Under the pieces are notes generated by a model. The model had not been told where the DNA came from. It worked only from the letters and a program-made list of their open reading frames with translations, and did no database searches. A stretch of DNA of 64,000 nucleotides from Panonychus citri (taxonomy: Eukaryota; Arthropoda; Arachnida; Trombidiformes; Tetranychidae), in contig NW_026515540.1 of assembly GCF_014898815.1 (NCBI RefSeq), positions 1,178,001 through 1,242,000 on the forward strand, written 5' to 3'. Positions 10,431 to 23,789 of this stretch are shown here, piece by piece. The translations under genes and the position numbers were made by a program. The first letter of the stretch is position 1. The number at the start of each line of letters is the position of its first letter.

Positions 10431-10772
10431 CTTTCGACTAAATCGTTTTTCGAGAAAATAATGCATTAACAATTATTGCGATATTTTCTATTTACATTAA
10501 AATCTTAGAATCAAATTTAAAATCAGAGGTAAAAAATATGATTATTGATTAGCATTAAACTCGCTTGGATGATATTGAATATTAATATATTATATATATT
10601 ATAATATATTATTAATATATTGAATAATTTTATCGATGTAAGAGTTTTCTTTTTTAAATGTTTTTTTTCGTAATCGTAAGAAAATAACAAATTGAAACCA
10701 TTTTCAATCGTAATAAACTTTGTCATGTTGTTGCTATAAAAATTTTATGGAATTCTCATCATAGCGATGTGA
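10431..10772. other. AT-rich spacer 3' of copy 5
   Basis: Contains an alternating TA/AATATATTAT tract near 10575-10625. No gene is seen. It is the 3' flank of copy 5. Confidence 0.5.
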
Positions 10773-13700
10773 TTAATCAATTGTAATACAGAGAGGACCA
10801 CTTCCATGTTCTCCAAGAAATTTTTCGGCAGATCGTTTATAAATAGGAATTTCTATCAGCTGATTACACATTTTCTTCAAATCAGCTTCAATTGGCTCCA
10901 AATTTTCATGATTTCTTATAGCGTCTGCGATACGATTCTCATAAATACTGAAACAATATTTCATCGCTCGTTTCCCAAGATTTTCCTGATCTATATCACG
11001 GAGATAACCTTTGGCAGGTTGTTCACATGAGCCCAAATGTATTGCGATTCGCATTAATTGTTCAGCATCACCCAAATTCTGGTGGACATTAATCAATAAA
11101 TGAGTCGATCGCAGCATATGAGAAATAAAACTTCCTGGTCTTTCAATATAATTGTTCGGTATCTTCCAGATTCCATTGAAGAAATTGCTTGCGTTGCTAC
11201 GATAGAAAAGACCAAGAATCAAATCAGATTCACGGTTTTCTTCAGGTCGAAAATAAGTTTGAAAATCAGTTGGAAAGTGGAACATATTAGTTAATATCTT
11301 TCTGGAAAGCAGATAATCTTTAGTAAAAAAAAAATGATGGGCCATTCGATAGAGTGATTTGTAATGATTAGGAAAACGTTTCAAGCACCTATTCATTGCT
11401 TCTTGGCACATTTGTACTATTCTTTGGCATAATCGTGGTCCATCACTCTCCAGAATTCCATCACTGACCAAACCGACCAAATCAGTCACCACTTCATTGA
11501 CATCTTCCATGATTTCTTCGTCCGTGAATTCATCACTTGGCAGTTCCATTTGCTCAACGAAAAAGCTCCTTTCAGCACGAGTTAAAAACGCCATAATTTG
11601 TGATAATGTTTTCGGGGACAATTTATCGCTATTGCGTCGGATGTATTTAAGAACACTGGAATGAATTCGATAATGGACTTCTAGAGCTTCGATTTCATAG
11701 CGGGTATAATATGAACTATAATAACCGAGTCTACAAGGATAAGTTGCTCCAGTTAAGGCCAAATGCAGGTCAGATAATTCATAATATCGAAGTGCTTGTA
11801 AGATGTTGCTTCTTTCAGCGATTTTTCCCAAGTAATAATAGTTAAGCCAAATTTTATCGGCATCAACAATATTGTTTGCCGATTCAAAGCAAACTCGAGC
11901 CTGCTCGTAAAATCGTTTACGATGTTGTTTCATTTCTTCTCGATTTAAGTTCTCTGGTCCAAATCTCTTTACTCGAGAAATATAACTCGCAATGTCATAA
12001 GCACACTTTCCATATTCGGCCCATACCTTGGACTTGTTATTTTTCAATCGAATTGCTTCATTGAAACATCGACATGCAGTTGCTCCTAAAAACAGCACCT
12101 CATTAGTATATGAGTAGAAAACTCGACAATCCTATTTGAATAATAAATTTGTAATTAGAAATCGATGAATGTTAATAGCGAATATGTACTAATACTTACC
12201 TTGGAAAAATATGGAATCATTGAATCTGCCATGAGAAGAGCATAGGCTGCCCAAGAGTCGAAGCGATCACGATTCAAGGTTAAATCAAGTTGGTAAAATT
12301 TTTTAGCTTCTCTGCAAATCAAATCGAAAGAAAATTGATATATTAATAATACACATATTGGACTTAATGATAATCGATAAACTTACTTGAACTTTTTGTT
12401 TTTGAAATAATAATCAGCTAAGTAATAGTAAATATCTTGAGTAACATGATGTCTGGGAATATTTGATGAAGCCTCAATTGGTTTTACATTATCCAAATAT
12501 TCATTGAACAAATTGGAAAATTTTTCAGGATTTAAATTGTCAGGAATAATTGCTAGTAAACGTTTGAACAACTCTACAGCTTGAGAACTTGTTGATTCGT
12601 TAGTTTCAAACTCTGGAAGCTTTTTGGGAATGTAGTAATTGTAAATTATCACAACATCGTTTAAACTTAAACTAACCCCCGCTCCATGATGAGCAGGGGT
12701 CAGAAAGCTACATTCTAATTGTTTGTAGAAGCAACCAAAACACTGTTGGATTAGTCTCTCTTTCTTTCTGCTACATTGATTAATCAGATAATCAAGTGCG
12801 AGAGATAAAAACTCGCCATTTGGGTGACAACATGCTCCTTTATTCCCTAGATATTCATGAGCTGAGTTGATCAAACCGGTGATTTTTCCTTCGTCTGATT
12901 TACCAACTCGCATCTCGTTTATGAATGTTTGTAGAATACAAGTCCAGGCTATTGCATTGTAATCTTCGGTTCCTAACTTTAATAATTTGATGGCCAATTC
13001 TCGATCAATTGATAGTTTATCTCCATTCTTCAAACACATTGGTAATAGATTTAGCAATGTGTCGGTCAATTGTTTACTTCGAGCAATTATTTCGATCCCT
13101 CGTTTCCATTGTTTTGACGATTGAATAGCTTGACAAAGATACTCTTCTTCTTGTTTAGAGAGCTCAGATTTAGATGCTAATAGTTCAACAATTTCTTCGT
13201 GTCGATGCTGATCCAATAATGTGTCCAAATTATTTTCATTCATCTTGTTTATCATTGATCTAAGACTAGAAGAGGTATAGACAGTTTGATTTGCCGCTCG
13301 CACTAATTTGAGGTTAGTTTTGGTAAACATTTCATTTGCCATTAGAAGATAATCAACTTTAGATTCTTTGATCCCTCGAAGAATCAAAAGACGAATGAAG
13401 AAGGCATTATATTCATTGGGATTGAATGAATCTCGTAAATATGGAATTGATTCAGTTAAAAATATTGCTTCGGATTCTTTAAAATCAACTTCATTTGCTG
13501 TCAAAATGAATTTCGCCTTTTCCACTGTCATAGTATGATGCTTAGAACACGTTAACGGCGATGGTAATGGATACCATTTTTGATGAATTCGGTACAGTTC
13601 CATAAAATTAGAAGGTAATTTGATTAAAGTTGCTTGATCACCAATTTCACATAAAAGATCTCCAACAATATTGTAAATTTGTTTTCCTTTTGAGACAAAC

Positions 13701-15785
13701 GGCTTTTGTTTCGAGAGGAAACGAGTAAGAATTAGATCCTCCACTTGATCTTCGTTATGTGTTTTCATCTCTAACTCGTCGTCTTCTTGGACTATTTCAC
13801 GAGTTAAAACACTTTCGGGGAACATGAAGAAAATCTTTTTGTACATATTGTCGACTGTTGCATCTACTGCCTTTTTATCTCGAACTGATCTTCGTTTCGC
13901 AGATGAATCAGGACTTGATCCTCGTGTCTTTCGCTTATTACAATTGTTTGATTTTTCTTTGGAGAATTTATATCCAATGGCAGGGACGACGTAAGGTGCT
14001 GGATTGGCAGAGACTTTCAATGTTATTAATTTACTTAAATTAACTTTATGTTTTGCCATCTCATTGTTAACATGTATTATGGCAGAAATCAAAGATTGTA
14101 ACGATGAAAGTGTGACAGCATCGAGATCTAAACATAGAGATTTTAAAACATTTTCTTGTGCTTTTTCCGATTCCTTTTCTATATTGTTGAGCTTCTTCAA
14201 ATTCTCGAGGTCACCCATAAGTTTTTTCTTCCTTTTAATATCAACTGAAGAATTCCAATAGTGCAGATACTCTAACTCGACAGGTAATTCTATTCCTATG
14301 GATGGAAAACGTTCCAACATCTCTGATATTAATACACGAGCTTTAAAGTAATTGCCATCCTTCATTAATCCTTTGATTGCGAGTTGTAGGCATTTATTGT
14401 GATCATTAAGCACGAAACAAATACCCATTAAAGTGTCGAGAACAAACCAATTGGTTGGATCGATTCGATGAGCTTCTTCAAAACAAATTTGAGCACTTGG
14501 TAGATCCGTAGACTTACTCAGAGCTCGTTTACCAGTTTCTATCAATAAAGTAACATAACCACCATCAATGGACGAACAGTCGAGAAAATAATCCAGATTA
14601 GTTTTAGAAACTTGCTTTTGATTCATAAATTTAACAAATTTTGTTTGAATATTGTAGATGAGATTGTTTGATTTACAGTAGCAGGATAAAGATTTACATT
14701 CATTTTTATGGCGAAGATGATCTTTAATAAAGTCGTGAGTCAATTTAAGTAGATTATCTGGAAAGAATGGACAATGATTGGACGATTCCGTGGGCATGGG
14801 ACCAGTTCACAAGGATCACTTTCACTTTCCTCGCTCCAATCAGCACCCGATTTTGTTAATTCAGGAATATTGTACGACTGAAAGATCTCTTCAATCCACA
14901 ACTTCAGTTTCGAGTCCGCAAGTTTATTATTGAGCAGATCAGATTTAATGAGATTGCTTATTCCATATTTATCATCGCGATTCAATAGATTCAAAAATTG
15001 TTTAACTTTGTCCACTGAATTTCGTAAATTGTCTATTTTGACCTTATTAGCATTCGAGTAAGACTCTAATGCTTTTTGCAATTCGTCGATGGTTTCATTG
15101 AACTTGCTCTTTTCTTTTTCCACCTCATTCGTATAGTCTTCAAGTTTAGTGTTCAATAACTCCAAATGATTTCTAATATCAACACGATGAGTGCAAATAT
15201 TATTGTTCAATGTGGTGTTGATGTTGTAATTGTCGGTGTTGCTGTTGTCAAGTTCAATGGCCACAATATTAGATGAGTGATTATCCTGTTTACATGTAGC
15301 ACAAAATAACTGATTGGTTGTCTGGTCCACAAATTTAGCAATGAACATTTCACACTTTGAACATGATTGAGCTTCAGTTTCGAGATCGATAGCTCGGCAT
15401 CTCTTAGATGGTACAATTAAATTGTGAAATTTAATCAGATGCAGCTCACAAAAATCTTTATTACCGCAGAGACAATGAAAAATGGCCTGGCTATTGCAAA
15501 CGGAAGTATCTTCGCATCTTTTCCTGTCAATGGCTTTGAGATAATCATCTTCAATCAGTTTAGTTTTACACAAGACACACGAGTGATTTTCTTGCTTGCA
15601 CTTGTCACAAAATGTCTTCAAACATTTGTGTATATAGAAATGTTCACTTTGGTCGTGACCACAGTCCAACTTGTTGATTGTTTGATTACTTATTCCCTGT
15701 GAATGAAGACATTTAAATGTAAGAGGTGAGTGAATAGTTGATAATAGAAATAGGAAGCTGACGAGTCAATACTTACTTCTGTCAT
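10773..15785 (-). pseudogene. Copy 5: RBCC-CABIN1-like gene with one frameshift in exon 2
   Basis: All four exons are present with good splice sites. Exon 1 is 15777-15785 (Met-Thr-Glu, donor GTAAGT), exon 2 is 12387-15696, exon 3 is 12200-12311 and exon 4 is 10773-12131. Exon 2 begins GISNQTINKLDCGHDQS and encodes a RING-like finger, two B-box-like fingers, a coiled coil, a TPR-like segment, a basic KRKTRGSSP/KRRSVRDKK stretch and the CABIN1-like region (AHEYLGNKGACC, PKKLPEFE, YYYLADYYFKNKKF). Exon 4 is fully open and includes NFFNGIWKIP, RPGSFISHM and KGYLRDIDQ, the closest in the array to CABIN1. The only lesion seen is a 4-base deletion near 14782-14785 relative to copy 4. It shifts the frame and would end the protein at about 330 aa, after the coiled coil. 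The other 1250 codons remain open, so the break is recent, polymorphic, or an assembly error. If repaired in other individuals the product would be about 1600 aa. Confidence 0.8.
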
Positions 15786-16329
15786 GGTGAATTAAAGGTA
15801 AAGCCGATGCGAGGAATCAAATGGACAACATTTAAGTGGCTGTATGTCAACCATATTTTAAGAAAATGTCACAATAAATGATAGAAGTACAGTAGATTGA
15901 GAACCAACATTGAACTGCAAAAATCACTTCAAAATTTTCACCGTTAAAAGTAACAATTGAGAAAATTTGATTGGCACCAGAAAGTGATAATCAGTTAACT
16001 AGATGATAAATAGAAGACAAAAAGATTGTCAAATGATTTCTTATCCAAAGATGCTGCTAATCGCATCCATTTGTAATGAGTCAACATTAATTGTAAACAG
16101 TTAACCTCGTTACACATTTAAAAGACTAAATTTTTGACAATTTTAAAACAAGTTAGGTCTTCTCATTGGAGGCTGGTTGAGTTTTGATGTTCACTTAAAT
16201 GTTACAAATAAATAATCGGTAAGATGTTGGTTATGATCGCACTGGTTTGACTTAATTATCCCTCTGAATCTTAATCCAATTGGAATTGATCAACAGTCTT
16301 GGTAAGTAAACACGCAATTAACTTAACTT

Positions 16330-16620
16330 AGGCTCTTATTCACCAGCCGAGATCAAAGCTGAAATCAGGACCCCGGTAAAAGACAAAGGCCGAAAAGAAA
16401 CAAAAAAGGCAAAAAACGGTCGAGATTCACAACCATCAAGCAGAATTGAAATGAAAGAGCCTCAAGACATTTAAATTTGAATTTTTGGCGAAATAATCAT
16501 AAAAATAACACTTAAAGTTTAAGCACAAAATAGTAAAACAATAATCACCAAAATTTAAAATAATTTTTTTTTCTTATCTGATTTTTGACGCGCGAAGTTT
16601 GAATGTAATTTATCGATATT
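16330..16620. promoter_or_regulatory. Shared far-upstream block of array genes (copy 5)
   Basis: Similar to 41290-41500 and 46890-47170. Shared strings include GGTAAAAGAC, then AGAATTGAA-TGAAAGAG-CTCAAGACAT, TAACACTTA and CTGATTTTTGA. It lies 5' of genes on the minus strand. Regulatory function is only inferred from its repeated position; it may simply be part of the duplicated unit. Confidence 0.4.
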
Positions 16621-17060
16621 TTTTATTTTATTCCAACCGAGAACTTAATTTTCTATTAATCGATACCTTGACCAAACTGACCTGAGTTCATTTCAGAATC
16701 GTAAAAATTGAGTGAAAGTAAAAGTATTTTTCCCGTAGTGAAAATGAAAGCAACTAATCTCGAGATCATCTGATTTCAAGATTAACAAAAAAGTTATTTC
16801 AAGTCCGATTAGCTCATCTTGAGATGACGATTTCTTCAATCAAGTTGATTTCAAGTCAATTATATTAAAAAACTGTCCCTAAATTTTTAATTGTTTTGCT
16901 TACTGATCATCAAACAAAACAACGGTCACAACGATACAAACGTGTTGCTCTTTAGATGCGAACGGATAATTGGAAGGGAATAAAATTAATTAATTGTTTA
17001 TGGGAAAGAAAGCTCACCAAAAACAACTGCAACAAGTTCCCATTTAATTATATTAATCTA

Positions 17061-17133
17061 ACTATTTGTATCAACATCGGCAATTGATATTTTCCCTACA
17101 AGAAAAACTGGATTAAATAGTTGATATAATAAA
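17061..17133. repeat. Dispersed short repeat, copy 1
   Basis: About 73 bp that align with 59846-59919, across the ATPase gene. Shared strings are ATCAACATC-GCAATTGAT and TAAATAGTTG-TATAATAAA. Related ends occur near 29540-29565 and 29625-29640. Probably the edge of an old mobile element; no coding part is seen. Confidence 0.55.
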
Positions 17134-17167
17134 GTAATATATTAATAATAAAGAAAATTGATCCAAA

Positions 17168-17173
17168 TTTATT
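17168..17173 (-). terminator. Polyadenylation signal of copy 6
   Basis: AATAAA on the minus strand, about 110 nt after the family stop codon. It lies in a context (TTTGAATAAATTTGGATC) kept in copies 6, 8 and 9, and nearly so in copy 7. Confidence 0.5.
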
Positions 17174-17283
17174 CAAATCATCCAATTTCTATGTAAAATT
17201 GCATTAGTTTCGTTCATAATCAGTAAAGATTTTGCGAATTTAAAAACTTTATAAGGAAAGATATTCGTCATTAAAGTTAGTGA

Positions 17284-20200
17284 TTAATCAATTGTTATAC
17301 ATTCAACGCGATTGTCATGTTTTTCGAGGAATTTTTTAGCAGAATGTTCGTAGAAAGGATATTCCATCAATTTATTACATATTTCCCTTAAATTGGCTTC
17401 AATTGACTTTAAGTCCTGATGATTTCCTTCCGCCTCTGCAATTCGACTCTCGTAAATACTAAAACAAAGTTCCAATGCTTTTTTCCCAAGATTTTCACGA
17501 TCGGTTTCACGAAGATATCCTTTGCTTCTCAATTCTAATGAATTCAAAAATATTGCGATTCTCAATAATTGTTCAGCATCACCTAAAGTTTTATTCACAT
17601 CAATCAGTAAATCTGTCGATCGACGGATGTGAGTACAGAAACTTCCTGGTCTCTCGATAAAGATGTTCGATGTCTTCAGGATTCCGTGGAATATATAATA
17701 GTTACATTTAGTCGTGTCGAAAAGATCTTGAATGGGTGAAGATTTTACTGTTTCAGTTGAATTATCCCCAATTTCGGAAGTAGTAGAACTTTGAGGATGA
17801 GTTGGCGGTTCAAATGGCTCGGTTAGTATCTTTCGAGCGTTTGCAAAATCTTCAGAAAGATAATGAAGATGAGCCATTTGATAAAGAGCTTTGTAATGAC
17901 CTGGAGAACATGTTAATATTCTAAGCATCGCTTCACGACACAGATTTATGATTTTTCGATTTAATCGTTGGTCTTCACTTTTCACAGTAGCCAAATCAGA
18001 AATTCCCTTTCCGGTATCATCAATGGTTTTATTATTTCTTGACGCAGAATCAAAGAGAGTAATACTTTTTTCTGCACGAGTTAGAACCTCCAGTTCTATT
18101 TCGATGATAGAATTTTATCTCTATGAATATACTTGAGAGCATAAGCATGAATGCGATAGTGAATTTCAATGCCAAAACGATGCTGAATAGAATTGGGAAC
18201 ATTAATTCCAGAAGTTGCTTCACTTGAGACAAAATGTGACAAAGATAATTCGTAATAACGAAGTGCCTCTGAGATGTTACTTCTCTCAGCGATTTTTCCT
18301 AAGAAATAATAATTCATCATAATTTCGTCAACGTTAGAAAATTTGTGAGCTGATTCAAAGCAAACTCGAGCTTGGTCCAAGAATTTCTTTCGTTGTTTTT
18401 TAATTTCTTCTTTTTGTGAATTCTCCAAAACTGGTCCAAATTTCATGACTCGAGAAATGTAACTCGCAATGTTATAAGCGCACTTTCCATATTCGAGCCA
18501 TATCTTGGATTCATTATCTTTCAATGGAGTCGCTTTATTGAAACAACGAAATGCTTTATTCCAAAAATTCAACGGATTATAAGCAGATGAGGAAAAAACT
18601 CGACCATTCTATTCGTGAATGTAAATATGAGATTAGAGCTTTAACAAAATAGGTGGTTTTAACACTTACAGTTGAAGAAGATTGATCAATTTGACTTGTT
18701 ATTGCTAGAGCACATCCAGCCCATGAATCAAATCGATTGAGATTTAAAGATAGATCGAGAAAGTAAAATTGGACGGCTTTTCTATGAATTAGATTAATAA
18801 TAAATTTATGAGAAATCATAATATTTGAGTAGACGTTAAATTATAAACTTTTTCTTACTGAAACTCTTCCTTTTTAAAGTAATAATCAGCTAGATAATAG
18901 TAAAGATCTTGAGTAACATGATCTTTTGGAATACTTGATGACGGCTCAATGGATTTTCCATTATCGACATATTCTTTGACAGAATTGGAAAATCTTTCAG
19001 GATTTAAATTTTCAGGGACCTTGGAAAGCAATTTGAGTAACAGCTCTGCAGTATTTGCATTGATAGAATCACATTTTTCACTATTAAAAGTTGGCAAAGT
19101 TTTAGGAATAAAATGATTATAAATAGTATTCATGTCCTTCCAATGCAAAGAAACTCCCGATTCAGGATGAGCTGATAGAAAGTTACATTCTAATTGTTTG
19201 TAAAAACAACCAAGGCAGCTAAGAATCAATTTCTCTCTCATGATATTTGATTGATTGATTATATAATTGAGTGAAAGAGATAAAAACTCTCCATTGGAAT
19301 GACAACAAACTCCTTCACTCCCTAGATATTCATGAATTGAGTTAATTAAATAAGTGATTTGCCCTTCGTCAATGTGTCCACATCGCATCTCGTTTATGAA
19401 AGTTTGTAGAATACAAGTCCAGGCCATTACGTTGTAATCTTCAGTTCCTAATTTCAACAATTTGATGGCCAATTCTCGATCAATAGATGTTCCATGACCA
19501 TTCTTTAGACAAGATCGTAATAGATTTAGCAATGTGTCGGTTAATTGTTTACTTCGAGCAATTATTTCGATCCCTCGTTTCCAATATTGTGATGATTGGA
19601 TAGCTTGACAAAGATACCCTTCTTCTTGTTTAGAGAACTCAGATTTAGATGCCAATAGTTCAACAACTTCCTCGTGTCGATGCTGATCCAATAATGTGTC
19701 CAAATTATTTTCATTCATCTTGTTAATCATTGATCTAAGACTAGAAGAGGTATAGACAGTTTGATTTACCGCTCGCACTAATTTGAGGTTAGTTTTGGTA
19801 AACATTTCATTTGCCATTAGAAGATAATCAACTTTAGATTCTTTGATCCCTCGAAGAATCAAAAGACGAATGAAAAATTTATCATAATCTGGAGTAATCA
19901 TCAAATCTCGTAGATAGGGAATCGATTCAGTCAAAAATATTGCTTCGGATTGATTGAATTCAACTTCATTAGCAATTAAAATCAAGTTTGTTCTGCCAAC
20001 ATCTATATTCATGATTGAACACGTTAAGGGTGTCGGTAATGGATACCATTTTCGATTAATTCTATACAGATTCATGAAGTTAGAAGGTAATCTGACTGCG
20101 GTGGCTTCGCTTGCTATTTCATAGAGAAGATCAAGAATCAGCAGATGGATTTGTTTTCCTTTTGCGACGAATGGTATTTGTTTCGAGAGGTAACGGGTTA

Positions 20201-22242
20201 AAATTAAATGTTCCACTTGAGCTTCGTTCTTTGTTTGTACCTGTAACTCCTCTTCTTGGACTATTTCACGTGTTAAAATACTTTCTGGTAACATTGTGAA
20301 TATCTTTTCGTACATGCTGATGGCTATTGGATCTTTCGGCTGTAAATCTTCGCCCGATTTTCGTTTCGCTGAAGGATCATGACCTTGGCTCTTTCGTTTA
20401 TTATTTTGATTAAGGTTCTCTTTTGAAGAAATTGTATTAGCATTGGACAGAGGATTAGAAAATGGATTGCCAGTGATCTTCAATGGTATAAATGTACTAA
20501 GGTTGAGTTTTTGTTTTTCGATTTCACTATTAACAACTATTAAAGCTGAAATCAAGGATTGTAGCGAAATCGTTTCGATATTGAGGTCTAATAGCAGAGA
20601 TTTTCGAACATTTTCTTGCTGAGTTTCAGTCTTCTTTTGTCCATCACGAAGTTGTTTCGTCTTGTTGAGTTTGTCTAAAATTTTTGTTTTTCTTGTCAAA
20701 TCATCTTCGGAACTACAATCGAGTAGATAATCAAGACCAACAGGTATTTCTGATTTTAAAGTTGGTGTTGATTTCAAAATCTCTGATATTAAAACACGAG
20801 CTTTGAAGTAATTAGAATCTGCAGTCAAACCTTTGACCGCAAGTTTTAGACAGTTACTGAAGTCATTTAGAACGAAATAAAGACCCATTAAAGTGTCAAG
20901 AACAATCCAATTGTTCGGACTGAGTCTATGAGCTTCTTCAAAACAAACTTCAGCGACGACAAAATCAGACTGATTAAGAGCTCGTTTACCTGTTTCAATC
21001 AATAGAGTTATACAACCACCAGCGATTGATGAGCAATCGAGAAAATAATCCAGATTATTTTGTGAAAGTTTACATTCAGTCTTAAGGTCGTAAAATTTTT
21101 TCGTGAGACTGTTTTGTTCACAGTAACAAGATGAAGCTCTACAGATAGTTCGGTGGAAAATTTGTTCTTTGATTAAGTCGTAAGTTAATTTGAGAAAATT
21201 GTCAGGAAAAAAAGGACCATGATTAAGCTTCCAGTTCCGCGGACTAGGAACCAACTCATGAAAAGCTCTTTTAGATTCTTCAGTCCAATCTACACCCGAT
21301 TTGGTTAATTCAGGAATAACATACGATTGCACTATCTCTTCGACCCATAACTTTAATTTCGAGTCCGCGAGTATATTGTTAAGCTTATTCGACTTGATGA
21401 GAGTGATTATTCCAAATTTATCACTGCGATTCAATTGATTCAAAAATTGTTTTACTTTGGTTACTTCCGCTCGCAAAGAGTCTATTTTGGCTTTGTTGGC
21501 ACTCAAGTAACTTTCTAGTTTACTTCTCATGTGACCGATGCCTTTATTGAATTCTGCCTTTTCGTTTTCTATCTCAATCGTATAATCTTTTAGCTTGTTG
21601 TTCAATAGATCCAACCTTTTTTGTACATCAACTCGATAAATTTCAACACTTTTGGCTATGCTTGTGTTGTCGGTATCGTTGTTGTTATTGTCTAGTTCAA
21701 TGGGCACAATATTAACTGAGTTATTATTCTGATTACATGAAGCACAGAAAAGCTCATTAGTTGTATTGTCCACAAATTCAGCGATACGGTTGTTACATAT
21801 GGAACATGGTTGGTCATCTAAGTCCGAACTGAGAATCACAGCACAACATCTTTTTGATGGTAAAATCGGTCGATGAAATTTGAATAAATGATCCTCACAA
21901 AAATACTTTTTACCGCACAAACAATGGAAAATGGCTTGATTGTTGCAAACTGAATCATCTTCACATTTCTTCCTGTCAATTGCTTTGAGATAATCAGTTT
22001 CTAAGAGTTCAGATTTACACAAGACACATGAGCGATTTTCTAGTTTACACTTTCTACAAAATGTCTTCAAACACTTGTGAACATAAAAAACGTCACTTTT
22101 ATCGTGACCACAGTCCAGCTTGACGATTGATTGGTTACTTGTTACCTGGAGGGGATAAAGAGATTTAAACTGTTGAATTGCACGAAAGGTCAGTTAAAGG
22201 ATAATAATAGAAAGAACAACAACTAATACTTACTTCTGCCAT
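17284..22242 (-). CDS. Copy 6: RBCC-CABIN1-like protein, exon 4 frameshifted
   Basis: Exon 1 is 22234-22242 (Met-Ala-Glu, donor GTAAGT), exon 2 is 18859-22145, exon 3 is 18670-18781 and exon 4 is 17284-18608. Exons 1-3 are open. They encode the RING-like finger (CGHDKSDVFYVHKC), two B-box-like fingers (CEDDSVC to CEDHLFKFH, then CSICNN to CASC), coiled coil, TPR-like segment, basic stretch (NNKRKSQGHDPSAKRK) and CABIN1-like region (IHEYLGSEGVCC, PKTLPTFN, NRFDSWAG). In exon 4 a net two-base insertion near 18095-18100, compared with 41441 onward in the spacer-free copies, ends the frame at HRDKILSSK. The predicted product is about 1306 aa, lacking the last roughly 270 residues. The region beyond (17284-17994) is still open in its own frame. 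The likely role, by family, is a nuclear scaffold with possible ubiquitin-ligase activity. Confidence 0.7.
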
Positions 22243-22390
22243 GAGGATCAAAGGTAAAGATGAATAAAGAAATCAACTGTATTTATGGAAAACGTATCAA
22301 TAAATAATCAACATTCACATTCAAAGACGAGATGATTACAGTTCAAACAACGAACAGCTACCAAAGGCCTTTTAATTAAAGGCCCAACTA

Positions 22391-22455
22391 TTTTCCATTT
22401 TCACTTAATTGTTACAAACAAGTCTTTCGATTCACTGGTTTAAATGGTTAATATA
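22391..22455 (-). promoter_or_regulatory. Conserved proximal upstream block, copy 6
   Basis: A block of about 60 bp (on the plus strand: TTCACTTAATTGTTAC, then CACTGGTTTAAATGGTTAATA). It recurs 150-330 bp 5' of the start codon in copies 6-10. It is a candidate promoter or transcription-start region, inferred only from position and conservation. Confidence 0.45.
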
Positions 22456-22769
22456 AGTAAATATCTTTTGGAAATTTCAGTTTGACAAAAAATGAAACAT
22501 TCTGTCAGTTCTTTTCACGATAAAAAAAACACTCGAAATTTATAAACAAGTTAATATAATGTTAATTTATTAACTATTGATAACTAGTAATTACAATCAA
22601 CTAAACCTGTTCATTTTTCAAAAGAGCGGGAAATTCAAAAGAATAAACAACAATCTTTTTACAATCACAAACAAAGCATTTAAATTGAAACAATTTTAGT
22701 GTCGGTGAAAATCATGAGAACTGAAAAAGAAACTTGATTATGAGACTTTCATATCGTGAAAACAGTGGT

Positions 22770-23125
22770 TAGTTAATTGTTACACATCATGAAATCGTTC
22801 AGCGTATTCTTCAGACAGGATGTTCCATTAACTTGTTAAACATTCTTCGTACATCAGCTTTAATTGGCCGTTACGAATTGTTATCGATACTAAAATACGA
22901 TTCTCATGTGTTACAATGTTTCATTTCTTGTTTGTTTTAGATTTTGTTGATATGCAACACGCAGAAATCCTTTGCTACTCAATTCTGACGAAGTCAAAAG
23001 CGTTGAGATTTTGAGCAATTGATCAGCATCATTAATAATTCTTTTTAACTTTGATCAATAACTGAGTGGATGGAAATGCATGTGGGTAATAAAACGTCCT
23101 GGTCACTTGATAATGTTGTCTGATA
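22770..23125 (-). pseudogene. Relic of exon 4 between copies 6 and 7
   Basis: Follows the C-terminal exon from the stop region (AATTGTTACACATC) through the CTTTGCTACTCAATTCTGA segment to the CCTGGTC segment, with many deletions. No open frame remains. It marks a lost gene copy at this position. Confidence 0.65.
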
Positions 23126-23499
23126 GTAATTACAATCAACTTGATAAAACTTCATTTTTCATATGAGCGGGAAATTCAAAAGGCTCGAAATTAATAATGA
23201 TCTCGATTAAAAAAACTTTAAACTTATCGGAATCTTTGAAATAGAAAATGAATTAATTTTGAATGTTTTACATCAATTCGATTAAATTTAAATAAGAAAA
23301 AAATTAGTTGTTCGTATTGAAACAATGGAGATATTTTCATCGGTCAGTCTTTTCCTTGAAATTCAATGTACAATTAAATCATCTAACTTATGGAGATAAT
23401 TTTTCTAAATTGTTATTACCTGTTAACAATCAACGTTCCGATCAACATGCTATCAGATGAACATCAATAGATGATAGTCTTTAATTGTTAATCTGACAG

Positions 23500-23760
23500 C
23501 ATTATGATCTAAACTTAGAGATTTTGAAACATTTTCTTGTGATTTTCCAATATTTTTCCATTATTGTAATATATTATTGAGCTTCTTCAAATTCTCGAGG
23601 TCACCCATAAGTTTTTTCTTCCTTTTAATATCAACTGAAGAATTCCAATAGTGCAGATACTCGACAGGTAATTCTATTCGTATGGATGGAAAACGTTCCA
23701 ACATCTCTGATATTAATACACAATCTTTGCAGTAATCGTTGTCTTTCATTAATCCTTTGA
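23500..23760 (-). pseudogene. Relic of exon 2 (TPR/linker) related to copies 4 and 5
   Basis: 23571-23760 is nearly identical to 14180-14365 of copy 5 (LISEMLERFPSI, then VEYLHYWNSSVDIKRKKKLM). It has a 6-bp deletion and is truncated at both ends. This short island survived from, or was copied from, a copy-5-like gene. Confidence 0.75.
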
Positions 23761-23783
23761 AATGATAAAAAAACTGATCCAGA

Positions 23784-23789
23784 TTTATT
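23784..23789 (-). terminator. Polyadenylation signal of copy 7
   Basis: AATAAA on the minus strand, about 157 nt past the stop codon. Its context is conserved with copies 6, 8 and 9. Confidence 0.55.

Larger units (their letters stand above)
15786..17283. other. Spacer 5' of copy 5 and 3' of copy 6
   Basis: About 1.5 kb without a gene. It holds a block shared with other copies' upstream regions (16330-16620), a dispersed repeat (17061-17133) and the 3' flank of copy 6 with an AATAAA signal. Confidence 0.6.

Noticed and set aside
10560..10625. TA-rich tract as a replication or attachment site
   Set aside because: Simple alternating AT sequence only; nothing supports a specific function.
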